Assembly: GCF_029338315.1 (NCBI RefSeq)
Contig: NZ_CP119794.1
Location: 434,001-498,000, forward strand
Reading direction: 5' to 3'
Source: Haloarcula regularis
Lineage (GTDB): Archaea; Halobacteriota; Halobacteria; Halobacteriales; Haloarculaceae
DNA length: 64,000 nt
Shown: in pieces, positions 1 to 8,631 of the stretch
Position numbering within the stretch: position 1 is the stretch's first letter
Layout of the letters: every line of letters begins with the position of its first letter
The notes under the pieces: generated by a model
The model's input: only the letters and a program-made list of their open reading frames with translations
The model's database searches: none
What the model was told of the DNA's origin: nothing
Translations under genes and position numbers: made by a program

Positions 1-369
1 CCACGCCGGTGTCATGCGGCCGCCGACAGCCAGTGCATCCTCGCGGTCGTACGCACACACGAGTGCTTCGACCCACCGCTCGTCGGCGATAGCGTCGTCG
101 TCGATGAACGCGACGACGTCGCCCGTCGCCACGGCCGCGCCGTTGTTCCGACTCTCGAGCAGGCCGACGTTCTCGTCGTTGCAGTGGGTCAGGACGTCCT
201 CGCGGCCGCCGAAGTCCGCCTCGTAGCGCTCGTAGACGGCCTCGTCGCCGTCCGAGACCAGCACCAGCTCGACGTCGTCGTAGGTCTGGTCGAGGACGCT
301 CTCGGCCGCCGCGCGACAATCGTCGTACCGGTCCAACGTGTGTGTACAGAGGACGACCGAGACACGCAT
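1..369 (-). CDS. aglG: Family 2 glycosyltransferase AglG (C-terminus beyond window)
   Basis: Only the first 123 codons are present; the frame runs off the left edge. The ATG at 369 gives MRVSVVLCTHTLDRYDDC, the nucleotide-binding start of a GT-A fold, followed by SVLDQTYDDVELVLVSDG and a DDD metal-binding motif at residues 90-92 (FIDDDA). This N-terminus is what I know of haloarchaeal AglG, the membrane-associated glycosyltransferase that adds a hexuronic acid to the dolichol-phosphate-linked glycan of the S-layer N-glycosylation pathway. It is divergent from aglB, 174 bp away, the arrangement known from Haloferax agl clusters. The call rests on sequence memory plus this adjacency. A different AglG-like paralogue is the main alternative. 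Confidence 0.85.
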   Translation of the reverse strand, partial: MRVSVVLCTHTLDRYDDCRAAAESVLDQTYDDVELVLVSDGDEAVYERYEADFGGREDVLTHCNDENVGLLESRNNGAAVATGDVVAFIDDDAIADERWVEALVCAYDREDALAVGGRMTPAW

Positions 370-543
370 GTCGGGCCATGGACGACCGGTGCTGTTAGTC
401 GTTTCTATCCGTCATGTAGTCCGTCGCTCGCGGCGGCGCGGGATGCTGAACCGCCAGACCGCCGACGTGTCGCTGCTTGTTCGAGGCGCGCGCTCGTCCA
501 GAGGTCAAAAGGCTTATGCGCGCCTTGGCAGTTTCTCCGTCCA

Positions 544-3500
544 ATGAGTCAATCGTCGGGCTATTTTGACGACAACCCCGAACTCGACGCCGCCCTGGAC
601 TGGGCCGAGCGGTGGTATCACGTCCCGATACTGCTGGTCATGGTCGGGTTCATGCTCTGGAACCGCGTACAGAACTGGCGCCGTTTCGTCGTCGACGGCG
701 AGGTGCTCTTCCGCGGGAACGACCCGTTCTACCACTTCCGGTCGACGATGTACGTCGTCAGGAACTGGCCGGCGACGATGCCCTTCGACCCCTGGACACG
801 GTTCCCCATCGGGAATCGCTCCGGGCAGTTCGGCACCCTGATGGACCAGGTCGTCGGGACCGTCGCGCTGGTGCTCGGTCTCGGGTCACCGAGCGAAGGC
901 ACCGTCGCGATGACCGCGCTGTTCGCGCCGGCCGTCATGGGGACGCTCGCGGCGATCCCCACCTACTACGTCGGCAAGCGCCTGGGCGGACGCATCGGCG
1001 GCGTCACCGCCGTCGTCGTCCTGGCACTGTCGGCCGGCACCTTCACCCAGCGGAGTCTCGTCGGCGTCTACGACCACCAGGTCGCCGAGGGCCTCCTCCA
1101 GGTGACGGCGGTGCTCGGGGTGATGGTCGCCCTGAGCGTGGCCGAACGCGACCGACCCATCTACGAGCAGTTCGTCGAACGCGACGTCGCCTCCCTCCGT
1201 GACACCGTCGGCTGGTCGGTGCTCGCCGGGTTCGGCGTGGCCATCTACCTGTGGACCTGGCCGCCGGCCGTCCTCCTCATCGGCATCCTCGGCGCGTTCT
1301 TCCTCTTCCGTCTCGTCGTCGAGTTCTGGCGCGGCCAGAGTCCGGAACACACCGCAATCGTCGGCGCGGTGACGATGGGGACGGTCGGCGTCCTCACGCT
1401 TGCGTCCCTCCAGAAGTTCGGACTCACCGCGACCGACCACTCCGTCCTCCAGCCGCTCCTGGCTTTCGCGGTCGCGTTCGGGTGTGTGTTCATGGCCTGG
1501 CTCGCCCGCTACGTCGAGGCCGAATCGCTCGACCGGAACCTCTACCCGGTGACGGTCTTCGGCATCATCGCCGTCGGGGCGATACTCATGGCCATCCTCC
1601 TGCCCGACGTCTTCAGCTACTTCGTCGACCAGGTGCTCCGGGTCGTCGGCTTCACCGCTTCGCCATCTGCGACCCAGACCTCCGTCGGTGAGGCCCAGCC
1701 GCTGCAAAATCCCTCGTCGCTGTACAACGAGTACGGTCTCGCGCTCCTGCTTGCCATCATCGGCGCGCTGTACGTCCTCTTCCAGCAACTGTTCGGCAGC
1801 AGGCGGTCGGCCGAAGAGTTCCTCGTCGTCGTCTGGACGGCGATTATCTTCGCGGCAACGCTCACCCAGCTGCGCTTTGGCGTCTACGCCGTCTTCCCCA
1901 TCGCGACGCTCACGGGTCTGGTCGTGGGCAAGGCCGTCGACTGGATCGACCTCTCGGCGGCGGACGGCGTCGACACGTACCAGGTACTCGCCGTCATCAC
2001 CATCGTGTTCGTCGTCGTCGGGCCGCTGGTGTTCGTCACGCCGACGGCACTCGACTACGGCAGCACGGCCAACCCCGGTGACGGGATCCAGGGCTGGGAC
2101 CAGAACCTCGAGTGGATGCAGGGCAACACCCCCGAGGAGGGCGCCTACGGCGTCGGCGGCAACCGGTCGCTCGAGTACTACGGCACCTACCAGATTCAGG
2201 ACGACTTCGACTACAGCGAGGGCGAGTACGGCGTCATCTCCTGGTGGGACTACGGGCACTGGATCACGACCCAGGCCGAGCGCATCCCCAACGCGAACCC
2301 GTTCCAGCAGGGCTCTGACCTCGCGGCGAACTTCCTGCTCGCGCCGACCGAGGAGCAGGCCAACTCGGTGCTCGACGGGATCGACGAGGACGACGCCCAC
2401 ACGCGGTACGTCGCCGTCGACTGGAAGATGACGCAGGTCGCCGCCGGTCCCGGCTTCCAGGGCAAGTTCTTCGCGCCGCCGCGCTTCGAGGACCAGTACA
2501 ACACCACCGCCACCGACTACTACCGGGCAATCCAGGTCCAGCAGAACGGCCAGGTGACCAACCAGCGGTTCTACTACCGGAGCCAGGACTACTACGACAC
2601 GACGGTCGTGCGCCTCTACGAGTTCCACGGCAGCGCCGTGCAGCCACAACCGTTCGTCGTCGACTGGGACCGCGAGACGGTCAACGGACGGACCTTCAGG
2701 GTCACCCCCGCCGACGGTCGCACCCTCAAGCAGTTCCCCAACATGTCCGCCGCTCGCCAGTTCGTCCGCGAGGACGGGACCGCCCAGGTCGGCGGGTTCG
2801 GGACCAATCCGGGCGAACGCGTCCCGGCGATGGAGCACTACCGCTACGTCGGGTCGAGCTCGATGACCGGCTACGAGTCCTCGGCGCACAACCGCGCGAC
2901 GCTCATCGAGGCACAGAGCATCGGGCTACGGCTCCGGCAGGCGAGCACCTGTACGGCAAACGAGACGAGCATGCCCCTCGAGGGAGTGAACTACTGCATG
3001 CCCGACGCCGGGGCGGACCTGATGAACGCCAACACCCCGGCGTGGACCAAGACGTTCGAGCGAGTCCCGGGCGCGACCATCGAGGGCACCGGTCCGGCCA
3101 ACACGACGGTGACCGCCGCCGTGCGGATGCACAACGAACAGACCAACGAGACGTTCGTCTACCGCCAGCAGACACAGACCGACGCCAGCGGGGACTTCGA
3201 GATGACTGTCCCGTACTCGACGACCGGCTACGACGAGTGGGGGACCGAAGCCGGCTACACGAACGTCAGCGTCCGCGCCGAGACGAGTTACCAGTTGACC
3301 GCGACGGGCGCACAGAACGGCGTCCAGATGCCCTTCGCCGCGACGACCAACGTCACCGAGGGGCAGGTCATCGGCGAGAACGAGTCGGCGTCGACCGTCG
3401 AACTCGAACCGGCCTTCGAGATACAGACCAACGACACCCAGAGCGAAAACGAGACGGCGGGCAACGCCACCACCGACGACGGTGAGCAGACGACAACGAA

Positions 3501-3585
3501 CGAGACCAGCGGGTCGGACACCTCGACGAACGCCTCGAGCTCGCTCGCGCCGATCTCCGGCGAGCGGTCCGTCGTCGCCCCCTGA
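544..3585 (+). CDS. aglB: Oligosaccharyltransferase AglB (archaeal STT3)
   Basis: Membrane enzyme that transfers the dolichol-linked glycan to Asn of N-X-S/T sequons on exported proteins. The 1013-residue product has an N-terminal half of about a dozen hydrophobic segments (residues about 20-500), then a soluble extracytoplasmic domain. The catalytic-site signature WWDYG is at residues 567-571, followed by GHWITTQAERIPNANPFQQG, diagnostic of STT3/AglB. The C-terminus (about 960-1000) is rich in N, T and S with several N-X-T sequons, so AglB may itself be glycosylated. The ATG at 544 (MSQSSGYFDDNPELD) is preferred over in-frame codons upstream, because those lie inside the intergenic region and the aglG 5' end. 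Length is typical of the haloarchaeal family. Confidence 0.97.
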   Translation: MSQSSGYFDDNPELDAALDWAERWYHVPILLVMVGFMLWNRVQNWRRFVVDGEVLFRGNDPFYHFRSTMYVVRNWPATMPFDPWTRFPIGNRSGQFGTLMDQVVGTVALVLGLGSPSEGTVAMTALFAPAVMGTLAAIPTYYVGKRLGGRIGGVTAVVVLALSAGTFTQRSLVGVYDHQVAEGLLQVTAVLGVMVALSVAERDRPIYEQFVERDVASLRDTVGWSVLAGFGVAIYLWTWPPAVLLIGILGAFFLFRLVVEFWRGQSPEHTAIVGAVTMGTVGVLTLASLQKFGLTATDHSVLQPLLAFAVAFGCVFMAWLARYVEAESLDRNLYPVTVFGIIAVGAILMAILLPDVFSYFVDQVLRVVGFTASPSATQTSVGEAQPLQNPSSLYNEYGLALLLAIIGALYVLFQQLFGSRRSAEEFLVVVWTAIIFAATLTQLRFGVYAVFPIATLTGLVVGKAVDWIDLSAADGVDTYQVLAVITIVFVVVGPLVFVTPTALDYGSTANPGDGIQGWDQNLEWMQGNTPEEGAYGVGGNRSLEYYGTYQIQDDFDYSEGEYGVISWWDYGHWITTQAERIPNANPFQQGSDLAANFLLAPTEEQANSVLDGIDEDDAHTRYVAVDWKMTQVAAGPGFQGKFFAPPRFEDQYNTTATDYYRAIQVQQNGQVTNQRFYYRSQDYYDTTVVRLYEFHGSAVQPQPFVVDWDRETVNGRTFRVTPADGRTLKQFPNMSAARQFVREDGTAQVGGFGTNPGERVPAMEHYRYVGSSSMTGYESSAHNRATLIEAQSIGLRLRQASTCTANETSMPLEGVNYCMPDAGADLMNANTPAWTKTFERVPGATIEGTGPANTTVTAAVRMHNEQTNETFVYRQQTQTDASGDFEMTVPYSTTGYDEWGTEAGYTNVSVRAETSYQLTATGAQNGVQMPFAATTNVTEGQVIGENESASTVELEPAFEIQTNDTQSENETAGNATTDDGEQTTTNETSGSDTSTNASSSLAPISGERSVVAP

Positions 3586-3707
3586 CTGCCCTCGTTCGTT
3601 TCGGTGCGGGTTTCTGCGCATGTCGCCGTCGACGCACTGGCTCAGGCTGTAGATGTCTCTCTGGCACAGTCACACAGAAGGTGTTTGCGTCGGACCGACC
3701 GCCGGCC

Positions 3708-3884
3708 TCAGGCGAGCGGGTTGTAGGTCCCGCTGATGTCCCACTCGTGCAGGCAGTAGGGGCTGCCGGCCTCCCTCTCGCCGTCCTCGACGGCGATGAC
3801 CCAGCCGACCGTGCTGTCGTCCCACACGTCGTGTCGCCCACACCGTTCACAGACCCGCTCCCGTGGGGGTACGATTTCTGCCAT
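3708..3884 (-). CDS. Small zinc-ribbon protein with HEWDxxGxYNP tail
   Basis: 58-residue acidic protein starting MAEIVPPRERVCERCGRH. It has a CxxC pair (CERC, residues 12-15) and ends CLHEWDISGTYNPLA, a tail I remember from small conserved haloarchaeal proteins of unknown function. The single CxxC plus the later Cys-His (CLHE) could form a zinc site. It is separated by 56 bp from the next minus-strand gene upstream, and that short spacing allows co-transcription. The ATG at 3884 is preferred; an upstream extension to 3986 is arginine-rich and looks non-coding. No function is assigned. Confidence 0.75.
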   Translation of the reverse strand: MAEIVPPRERVCERCGRHDVWDDSTVGWVIAVEDGEREAGSPYCLHEWDISGTYNPLA

Positions 3885-3940
3885 GTGCGGTGACAGTAGA
3901 CGAATCCCTATCAGCGTGCCGGTCTCCCGGGGTGACCGGC

Positions 3941-4396
3941 TCAGAAGTCCGGCAGGTCGTCGACGTCGGGTTCTTCGGCCTCCCACTCGAGGTAGTCGTC
4001 GGCCAGCACGTCACAGACGACCTGACCGAGTTCGGTCAGGGCGGCGTTGATGCCCGAGACGGTCGCCCATGACTCGATGTCGGGGTGGACCTCCCGCTCG
4101 CGCCAGTCCTCCGGGAGGCCCGGCGCGTGGTAGCCGACGCGACCGGCAAAGGAGTCCCAGAAGAAGTCGAACTCCCCGACCAGACCGAGGTCGGTGACGA
4201 TCTGCCACGCTGACTCCTCGAGGCCGGTTTGCGCCGCCCACTCGTCGAACGCGTCGGCCCAGGCGCCCGCTTCGAGCGCCTCGGCGAGTTCCTCGCGTCT
4301 GTACTCGTCGCCCTGGACGTCCGCGTCGTCGTACTCGTCGACCGACGTTCCGGTAGCGAGCTCCGGAACCGCCGGCGTCGCGACGTCGAGCCCCAT
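3941..4396 (-). CDS. Conserved acidic haloarchaeal protein, unknown function
   Basis: 151 residues, strongly acidic (ends EWEAEEPDVDDLPDF), no membrane segment, no cysteine cluster. Residues about 28-85 look helical (EELAEALEAGAWADAFDEW, then ESAWQIVTDLGLVGEFDFF). The N-terminus MGLDVATPAVPELATGT is preceded by an untranslated G/C-rich stretch. Amino-acid composition and codon use are those of a genuine halophile cytoplasmic protein. I do not recognise the family. Confidence 0.8.
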   Translation of the reverse strand: MGLDVATPAVPELATGTSVDEYDDADVQGDEYRREELAEALEAGAWADAFDEWAAQTGLEESAWQIVTDLGLVGEFDFFWDSFAGRVGYHAPGLPEDWREREVHPDIESWATVSGINAALTELGQVVCDVLADDYLEWEAEEPDVDDLPDF

Positions 4397-4520
4397 GGCC
4401 GACCGTACGGCGCCACACGGGATAAAATCAGGCCGTGGGAGTCCCGGAGAGGGCCCTCTAGGTCACGTCCCCAGTTGTGACTGGCCGCGGCCCGGTCGTA
4501 TCCGGCACACACGTCGGGCG

Positions 4521-4796
4521 TTACGCCGAGACGTACTGTGCTTCCCAGTCCTGCCGGGCGTCGAGTTCCCGCAGCCCTCGCTGGGTCAACGTATAGAAGT
4601 TCGTCCGCCTGTCGAGCTGGCCCTTCTCTACGAGCCCCTTCTCGACCAGTGTGTCGAGGTTCGGGTAGAGCCGCCCGTGGTTGACGCCTCCCTCGTAGTA
4701 CTCCTCGAGCTCCTCTTTGATGGCGAGGCCGTGGGGTTCGTCCAGCCCGGCGATTACGTACAACAGGTCACGTTGGAAACCAGTTAGGTCGTGCAT
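4521..4796 (-). CDS. PadR-like winged-helix regulator
   Basis: 91-residue winged-helix protein beginning MHDLTGFQRDLLYVIAGLDE. The order helix, recognition helix (VNHGRLYPNLDTLVEKGLVEKG) and wing (RRTNFYTLTQRGLRELDAR) is that of PadR-type regulators, which haloarchaeal annotations often call PhiH1-repressor-like. The ATG at 4796 is chosen over a TTG at 4814 because a TATA-like sequence at 4824-4830 places transcription start a few bases before 4796. A near-perfect palindrome at 4801-4820 lies between TATA box and start codon, so negative autoregulation is likely. The target genes are not evident; the neighbouring traB gene is divergent and about 330 bp away. Confidence 0.88.
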   Translation of the reverse strand: MHDLTGFQRDLLYVIAGLDEPHGLAIKEELEEYYEGGVNHGRLYPNLDTLVEKGLVEKGQLDRRTNFYTLTQRGLRELDARQDWEAQYVSA

Positions 4797-4800
4797 AAAC

Positions 4801-4830
4801 GGTAGGTTGTTCAACGTACCCTACATATAT
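4801..4830 (-). promoter_or_regulatory. Promoter and probable PadR operator
   Basis: Positions 4801-4820 read GGTAGGTTGTTCAACGTACC: two 9-bp arms around TT with one mismatched pair (GGTA.GTTG / CAAC.TACC). A TATATA-like box for the minus strand lies at 4824-4830. The palindrome sits at the expected transcription start of the PadR gene, where a bound dimer would block initiation. The operator role is inferred from position and symmetry. Confidence 0.6.
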
Positions 4831-5130
4831 CACTCTTGTTAATCTCGGAGTGAGTAGCTACCTCGGTGGTACGTTCGTAGTGAACCGACGGGAGACGAAT
4901 TGTGCCGCTCCCGACGCACCACTGGCCGGGCTCCGGTCCCGCGCCACGGCCCCACATCTAGACGAATAAACATTACGGGGAGCGATGTCGGGGCGATAAG
5001 TGTCAGGGATAGATCCTGAACTAGCGGACCATCGCACTATCGGGGACGGCATCGGGTCCCTCGGGTGCTCGTCCCCGTGCCCTCGCCCGTACCCGACAAC
5101 GGTAAAGGAGATGACTGTGTAAGGCGGGTG
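4831..5130. other. Intergenic region before traB
   Basis: This is the remainder of the 334-bp gap between the divergent PadR and TraB genes. I see no ORF with protein-like composition, no tRNA-like fold and no convincing terminator. A stretch at about 4866-4884 faintly resembles a second PadR half-site. The TraB promoter should lie near its 3' end, but I cannot place a clear TATA box. Confidence 0.5.
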
Positions 5131-6651
5131 ATGACCGAATACGCGGAGTCGGCGCCGGACGACCTCCCGGAGCCATCGGGAAAGGGGTCCGTCCAGGTCG
5201 TCGGAACCGCCCACGTCTCGGAGCACAGCGTCGCGGAGGTGAAAGAGGCGATAGCCACCTCGCGTCCCGACATCGTCGCCGTGGAACTCGACGAGGGTCG
5301 GTACCGGCAGATGCAAGGCGAGACGCCCGACGACCTCGACGCCAGCGACCTGCTCAAGGGGAACACCGTCTTTCAGTTCCTCGCGTACTGGATGCTCTCG
5401 TACATCCAGACCCGCCTGGGCGAACAGTTCGACATCGAACCGGGCGCCGACATGCAGGCGGCCATCGACACGGCCGAGGAGCTGGGGCTGGGCGTCGCAC
5501 TCGTCGACCGCGACATCCAGACGACCGTTCAACGGTTCTGGGCTCGACTGACGGCCAGAGAGAAGCTCAGACTCGTGGGGAGTCTCCTGGCCGAGCTCGG
5601 TCCGCCGCTCACCGTCGGCCTCAGCATCGGCGCCGTCCTCGGCATCTCGGGGTTCGTCGTGGCCTCGGCGCTCGGTGGCCCGTTCATCCTCCCGCCGGCC
5701 GTCGCGGGCGCCGTCGGCGGGTCGATCGTCGGTATCCTGGATGCGCTGCTGGTCGGCGTGGCGGTGACGCTCCTGGTCGGGACGGCCATCGCTGCGCTGC
5801 TCGCCCGCCAGCGCGGCGGGGACGACATCGACGAGTTCGACATCGAACAGCTGACCGACACGGACGTCGTCTCGGCGATGATGGAGGAGTTCCGCCGCTT
5901 CTCGCCGGGCGGCGCCGAGGCGCTCATCGACGAACGCGACGCGTTCATCGCCCATCGCCTCGTCGGCCTGCGGGAGTCGGGCTACGACGTCGTCGCCGTC
6001 GTCGGCGCGGGCCACCGGGAAGGCATCGAGCGGTATCTCGAGAACCCCCAGTCGCTCCCGCCGATGGAGTCGCTTGTCGGGAAGGAGACAGGTAGCCGGT
6101 TTTCGCTGTACAAGCTCGTCGGCTGGGGCATCACCGTCGGGTTCGTCGCGTTCTTCGCCCTCCTGGCGATGGCCGGCGTGCGCGACACCTTCCTGCTCCA
6201 GATATTCGCCGCCTGGTTCCTCATCAACGGCATCGTCGCCGCGGGCCTGGCGCGCCTGGCCGGTGCCCACTGGAGCAGTTCCCTGGTCGGCGGCGGCGTC
6301 GCCTGGATGACCAGCGTCAACCCGCTGCTGGCCCCGGGCTGGTTCGCCGGCTACGTCGAACTGCGCTACCTCTCGGTCAACGTCGGCGACATCGGGAAGC
6401 TCAACGAGATCCTGGCCGACGAGGAGTCGCCGGTACTGGACCTGGTCCAGCGCATGCGCGCCGTACCCCTGTTCAGACTCATCCTCATCGTCGCCATGAC
6501 GAACATCGGGAGCATGATCGCGAGCTTCCTGTTCCCGGTCGTGGCGCTGCCGTATCTCGCCTCGCAGGACCGCGACGTCGGCTGGGTCGTCTCGAAGATG
6601 ATCGAGGGCGCACAGAACAGCGCCGACCTCATCTGGGGCCTGGTCGTATGA
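5131..6651 (+). CDS. TraB/PrgY/GumN family membrane protein
   Basis: 506 residues. The N-terminal half (residues about 15-320) carries the TraB-family motifs: VVGTAHVSEHS near residue 25, VAVELDEGRY near 50, and VVAVVGAGHREGI near 290. The GTAH and GxxH motifs with the Glu are the conserved putative metal-site residues. Two glycine/alanine-rich hydrophobic hairpins interrupt the domain (about 150-235), and the C-terminal third is a bundle of about five membrane helices. TraB relatives shut off pheromone in enterococci; the archaeal role is unknown. The ATG at 5131 (MTEYAESAPDD) is chosen because upstream codons are not protein-like. The stop overlaps the next start by 4 nt (ATGA), so it is translationally coupled to the M50 protease gene. 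Confidence 0.9.
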   Translation: MTEYAESAPDDLPEPSGKGSVQVVGTAHVSEHSVAEVKEAIATSRPDIVAVELDEGRYRQMQGETPDDLDASDLLKGNTVFQFLAYWMLSYIQTRLGEQFDIEPGADMQAAIDTAEELGLGVALVDRDIQTTVQRFWARLTAREKLRLVGSLLAELGPPLTVGLSIGAVLGISGFVVASALGGPFILPPAVAGAVGGSIVGILDALLVGVAVTLLVGTAIAALLARQRGGDDIDEFDIEQLTDTDVVSAMMEEFRRFSPGGAEALIDERDAFIAHRLVGLRESGYDVVAVVGAGHREGIERYLENPQSLPPMESLVGKETGSRFSLYKLVGWGITVGFVAFFALLAMAGVRDTFLLQIFAAWFLINGIVAAGLARLAGAHWSSSLVGGGVAWMTSVNPLLAPGWFAGYVELRYLSVNVGDIGKLNEILADEESPVLDLVQRMRAVPLFRLILIVAMTNIGSMIASFLFPVVALPYLASQDRDVGWVVSKMIEGAQNSADLIWGLVV

Positions 6652-7280
6652 ACATCACCTTCAGCGACGAGGAGCTCAAGGACCTGCTCGTGGCCTGGGC
6701 CGCCCTGGGCGTCGCGTTCACGCTCTTCCTCGAGCGGGACATCCGGATGGCGCTCCTGGGCCAGATCGGCGGCCTCACCGTCAGCGGCGTCGTCTCGACA
6801 CTCGTGGTCAGTCTCCTGACCGTCGGCGTCGGATTCTTGCTCCACGAGCTCGCCCACAAGGTCGTCGCCGTTCGCTTTGGCCAGCTCGCCGCGTTCAAGG
6901 CCGACTACCGGATGCTGGGTTTCGCCATCGTCGGCGGCCTCGCTGGCTTCCTCTTTGCGGCGCCCGGCGCCGTGGTCCACCGCGGCCGCATCACGGAACG
7001 CGAGGGCGGCCTCATCGCGCTGGCCGGCCCGGTGACGAACCTCGGGCTGGCATTGCTGTTCATCGTCTCTGTGCTCGCGACGCAACTGGCGGGCCTGCGG
7101 GGGTTCCTCCTCGACCTCACCCGGATGGGCGTCCAGATAAACCTCCTCCTGGCCGGGTTCAACATGATCCCGTTCGGCCCGCTCGACGGTCGGAAGGTGT
7201 GGTCCTGGAGCAAGGCGGCCTTCGTCGGCACCGTCCTCGCCGTCGTCCTCTTCGGCGTCGCTGGCTTCGCGGTCCTGTAG
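6648..7280 (+). CDS. M50 (site-2) family membrane metalloprotease
   Basis: 210-residue integral membrane protein with the zinc motif HELAH at residues 66-70, following a hydrophobic helix (SLLTVGVGFLL), and the second M50 motif NMIPFGPLDGRKVW near the C-terminus, whose Asp supplies the third metal ligand. This is the minimal S2P fold, close to the soluble-domain-free archaeal M50 enzymes, which cleave substrates inside the membrane. It overlaps traB by 4 nt, so the two products probably act together or on the same membrane process. No PDZ or CBS domain is fused. Substrate unknown. Confidence 0.92.
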   Translation: MNITFSDEELKDLLVAWAALGVAFTLFLERDIRMALLGQIGGLTVSGVVSTLVVSLLTVGVGFLLHELAHKVVAVRFGQLAAFKADYRMLGFAIVGGLAGFLFAAPGAVVHRGRITEREGGLIALAGPVTNLGLALLFIVSVLATQLAGLRGFLLDLTRMGVQINLLLAGFNMIPFGPLDGRKVWSWSKAAFVGTVLAVVLFGVAGFAVL

Positions 7281-7330
7281 GCCAGCCCCGGGAACGATGC
7301 GCTTTGCCCGCGCCACGTGCCCACTCGGAT

Positions 7331-8344
7331 ATGACCGACGAGCACGGGGACCCGGAGGACGAGGGCGCAGAGGACGAGGGACTCACCTACGCCGAGACGG
7401 GCGTCGACATCGACGCCAGCGAGGCGGCGACGAAGGCGCTCATCGGCGCTGCCGGCGAGTTCGAGGGCGACTACGCGGGCTTGGTCGACATCGGCGACCA
7501 GTACCTCGCGCTCGCGACGGACGGCGTGGGCACGAAACTGCTCGTCGCCGAGGCCGTCGACGACTACTCGACCATCGGCATCGACTGCATGGCGATGAAC
7601 GCGAACGACCTCGTCGCGGCGGGGGTCGAACCGGTGGCGTTCGTCGACTACCTCGCGGTCGAGGCGCCCGACGAGGCCACGAGCGAGGCAATCGGCGCAG
7701 GGCTCCGCGAGGGTGCCGAGCGGGCCGGCGTCGCGCTCGTCGGCGGCGAGACGGCCGTGATGCCCGACGTCATCAAGGGACTGGACATCGCCGGCACGTG
7801 CGCGGGCCTGGCGCCCAAGGACGGCGTCTTCCCGGGCGAGGCCGAGGCCGGCGACGCCATCGTCGGATGGCCGTCCTCGGGCATCCACTCGAACGGGCTG
7901 ACGCTGGCCCGCGAGGCGGTGACCCGGAACCACGAGTACGGCGACCCGTTCCCGCCGAACCCCGAGGTGACCATCGGCGAGGAACTGCTGACGCCGACGC
8001 GCATCTATAGCGACGTCCTCCCGGCCCTCCGGGATCACGAGACCCACGCGGCGGCCCACGTCACGGGCGGTGGCTGGACGAACCTCACGCGGATGGGCGA
8101 ATTCCGCTACGACGTCGACGACCCGTTCGACGCACAGCCGGTCTTCGAGTTCGTCCAGACCGAGGGCGACGTCAGCGACGAGGAGATGCACCGGACGTTC
8201 AACATGGGGACCGGGTTCGTGGCCGCGCTGCCGCCCGAAGACGCCCAGTCGGTCGTCGACGCGTCCGAGGACGCGCGAATCGTCGGCTCCGTGGCCGAGG
8301 GCGACGAGGTGGTCTCGATTCGCGGCCTCGAACTGTCCGGCTGA
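7331..8344 (+). CDS. purM: Phosphoribosylformylglycinamidine cyclo-ligase
   Basis: AIR synthetase, step five of purine biosynthesis: ATP-dependent closure of FGAM to aminoimidazole ribotide in the cytoplasm. The 337-residue protein has the family signatures LTYAETGVDIDASEAATKAL, the ATP-binding LATDGVGTKLLVAE, DCMAMNANDLVAAGVEPV and VGGETAVMPDVI, then GWPSSGIHSNGLTLAR and AAHVTGGGWTNL in the C-terminal half. The ATG at 7331 follows a short A/T-rich tract; the first ten residues (MTDEHGDPED) are an acidic extension common in halophile enzymes. It is 50 bp downstream of the M50 gene on the same strand. Confidence 0.96.
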   Translation: MTDEHGDPEDEGAEDEGLTYAETGVDIDASEAATKALIGAAGEFEGDYAGLVDIGDQYLALATDGVGTKLLVAEAVDDYSTIGIDCMAMNANDLVAAGVEPVAFVDYLAVEAPDEATSEAIGAGLREGAERAGVALVGGETAVMPDVIKGLDIAGTCAGLAPKDGVFPGEAEAGDAIVGWPSSGIHSNGLTLAREAVTRNHEYGDPFPPNPEVTIGEELLTPTRIYSDVLPALRDHETHAAAHVTGGGWTNLTRMGEFRYDVDDPFDAQPVFEFVQTEGDVSDEEMHRTFNMGTGFVAALPPEDAQSVVDASEDARIVGSVAEGDEVVSIRGLELSG

Positions 8345-8350
8345 GCCCAC

Positions 8351-8509
8351 TCAGGCTGGTTCGACAGGCTCGAGTTCGGCGTCGCTCTCGCGCACTGATT
8401 CGGCGACGCGCAACTGGAGCGCTTCTCTGAGATGATAGCGGACACGGTCGTGCTCTGCCTGCTCCAGGGCTGATTCCAGACGCTCGTCGACGGACACGGT
8501 TCGTGACAT
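8351..8509 (-). CDS. Small conserved acidic protein, unknown function
   Basis: 52 residues, MSRTVSVDERLESALEQAEH onwards, predicted almost entirely helical, with alternating charged residues and an acidic tail (ESDAELEPVEPA). The composition and the MSRTVSVDERL start are like small haloarchaeal proteins that lack known function. It is convergent with purM, leaving only 6 bp between stop codons. An upstream extension of the frame is arginine-rich and rejected. Function not assigned; a ribbon-helix-helix-like or antitoxin-like protein is possible but unsupported. Confidence 0.6.
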   Translation of the reverse strand: MSRTVSVDERLESALEQAEHDRVRYHLREALQLRVAESVRESDAELEPVEPA

Positions 8510-8631
8510 GGCTCTAGCCCAATCGTCTCGCGACCGACCGAAATACCCACCCGATAGTTCGAGCGCGAAGGCAGTGGCTGAGCGACGGAAGCGGGTACAT
8601 AACGGTCGCAGACGGCGCGGGCCCGGCGCCG

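Noticed and set aside
886..2889. 667-codon open frame antisense to aglB
   Set aside because: Shadow of a high-G/C gene; composition (Arg, Asp, Val, Gly runs) is antisense-like, and AglB is certain on the other strand.
6905..8350. 481-codon frame antisense to purM and the M50 gene
   Set aside because: Both sense genes have complete catalytic motifs; the antisense product has no protein-like features.
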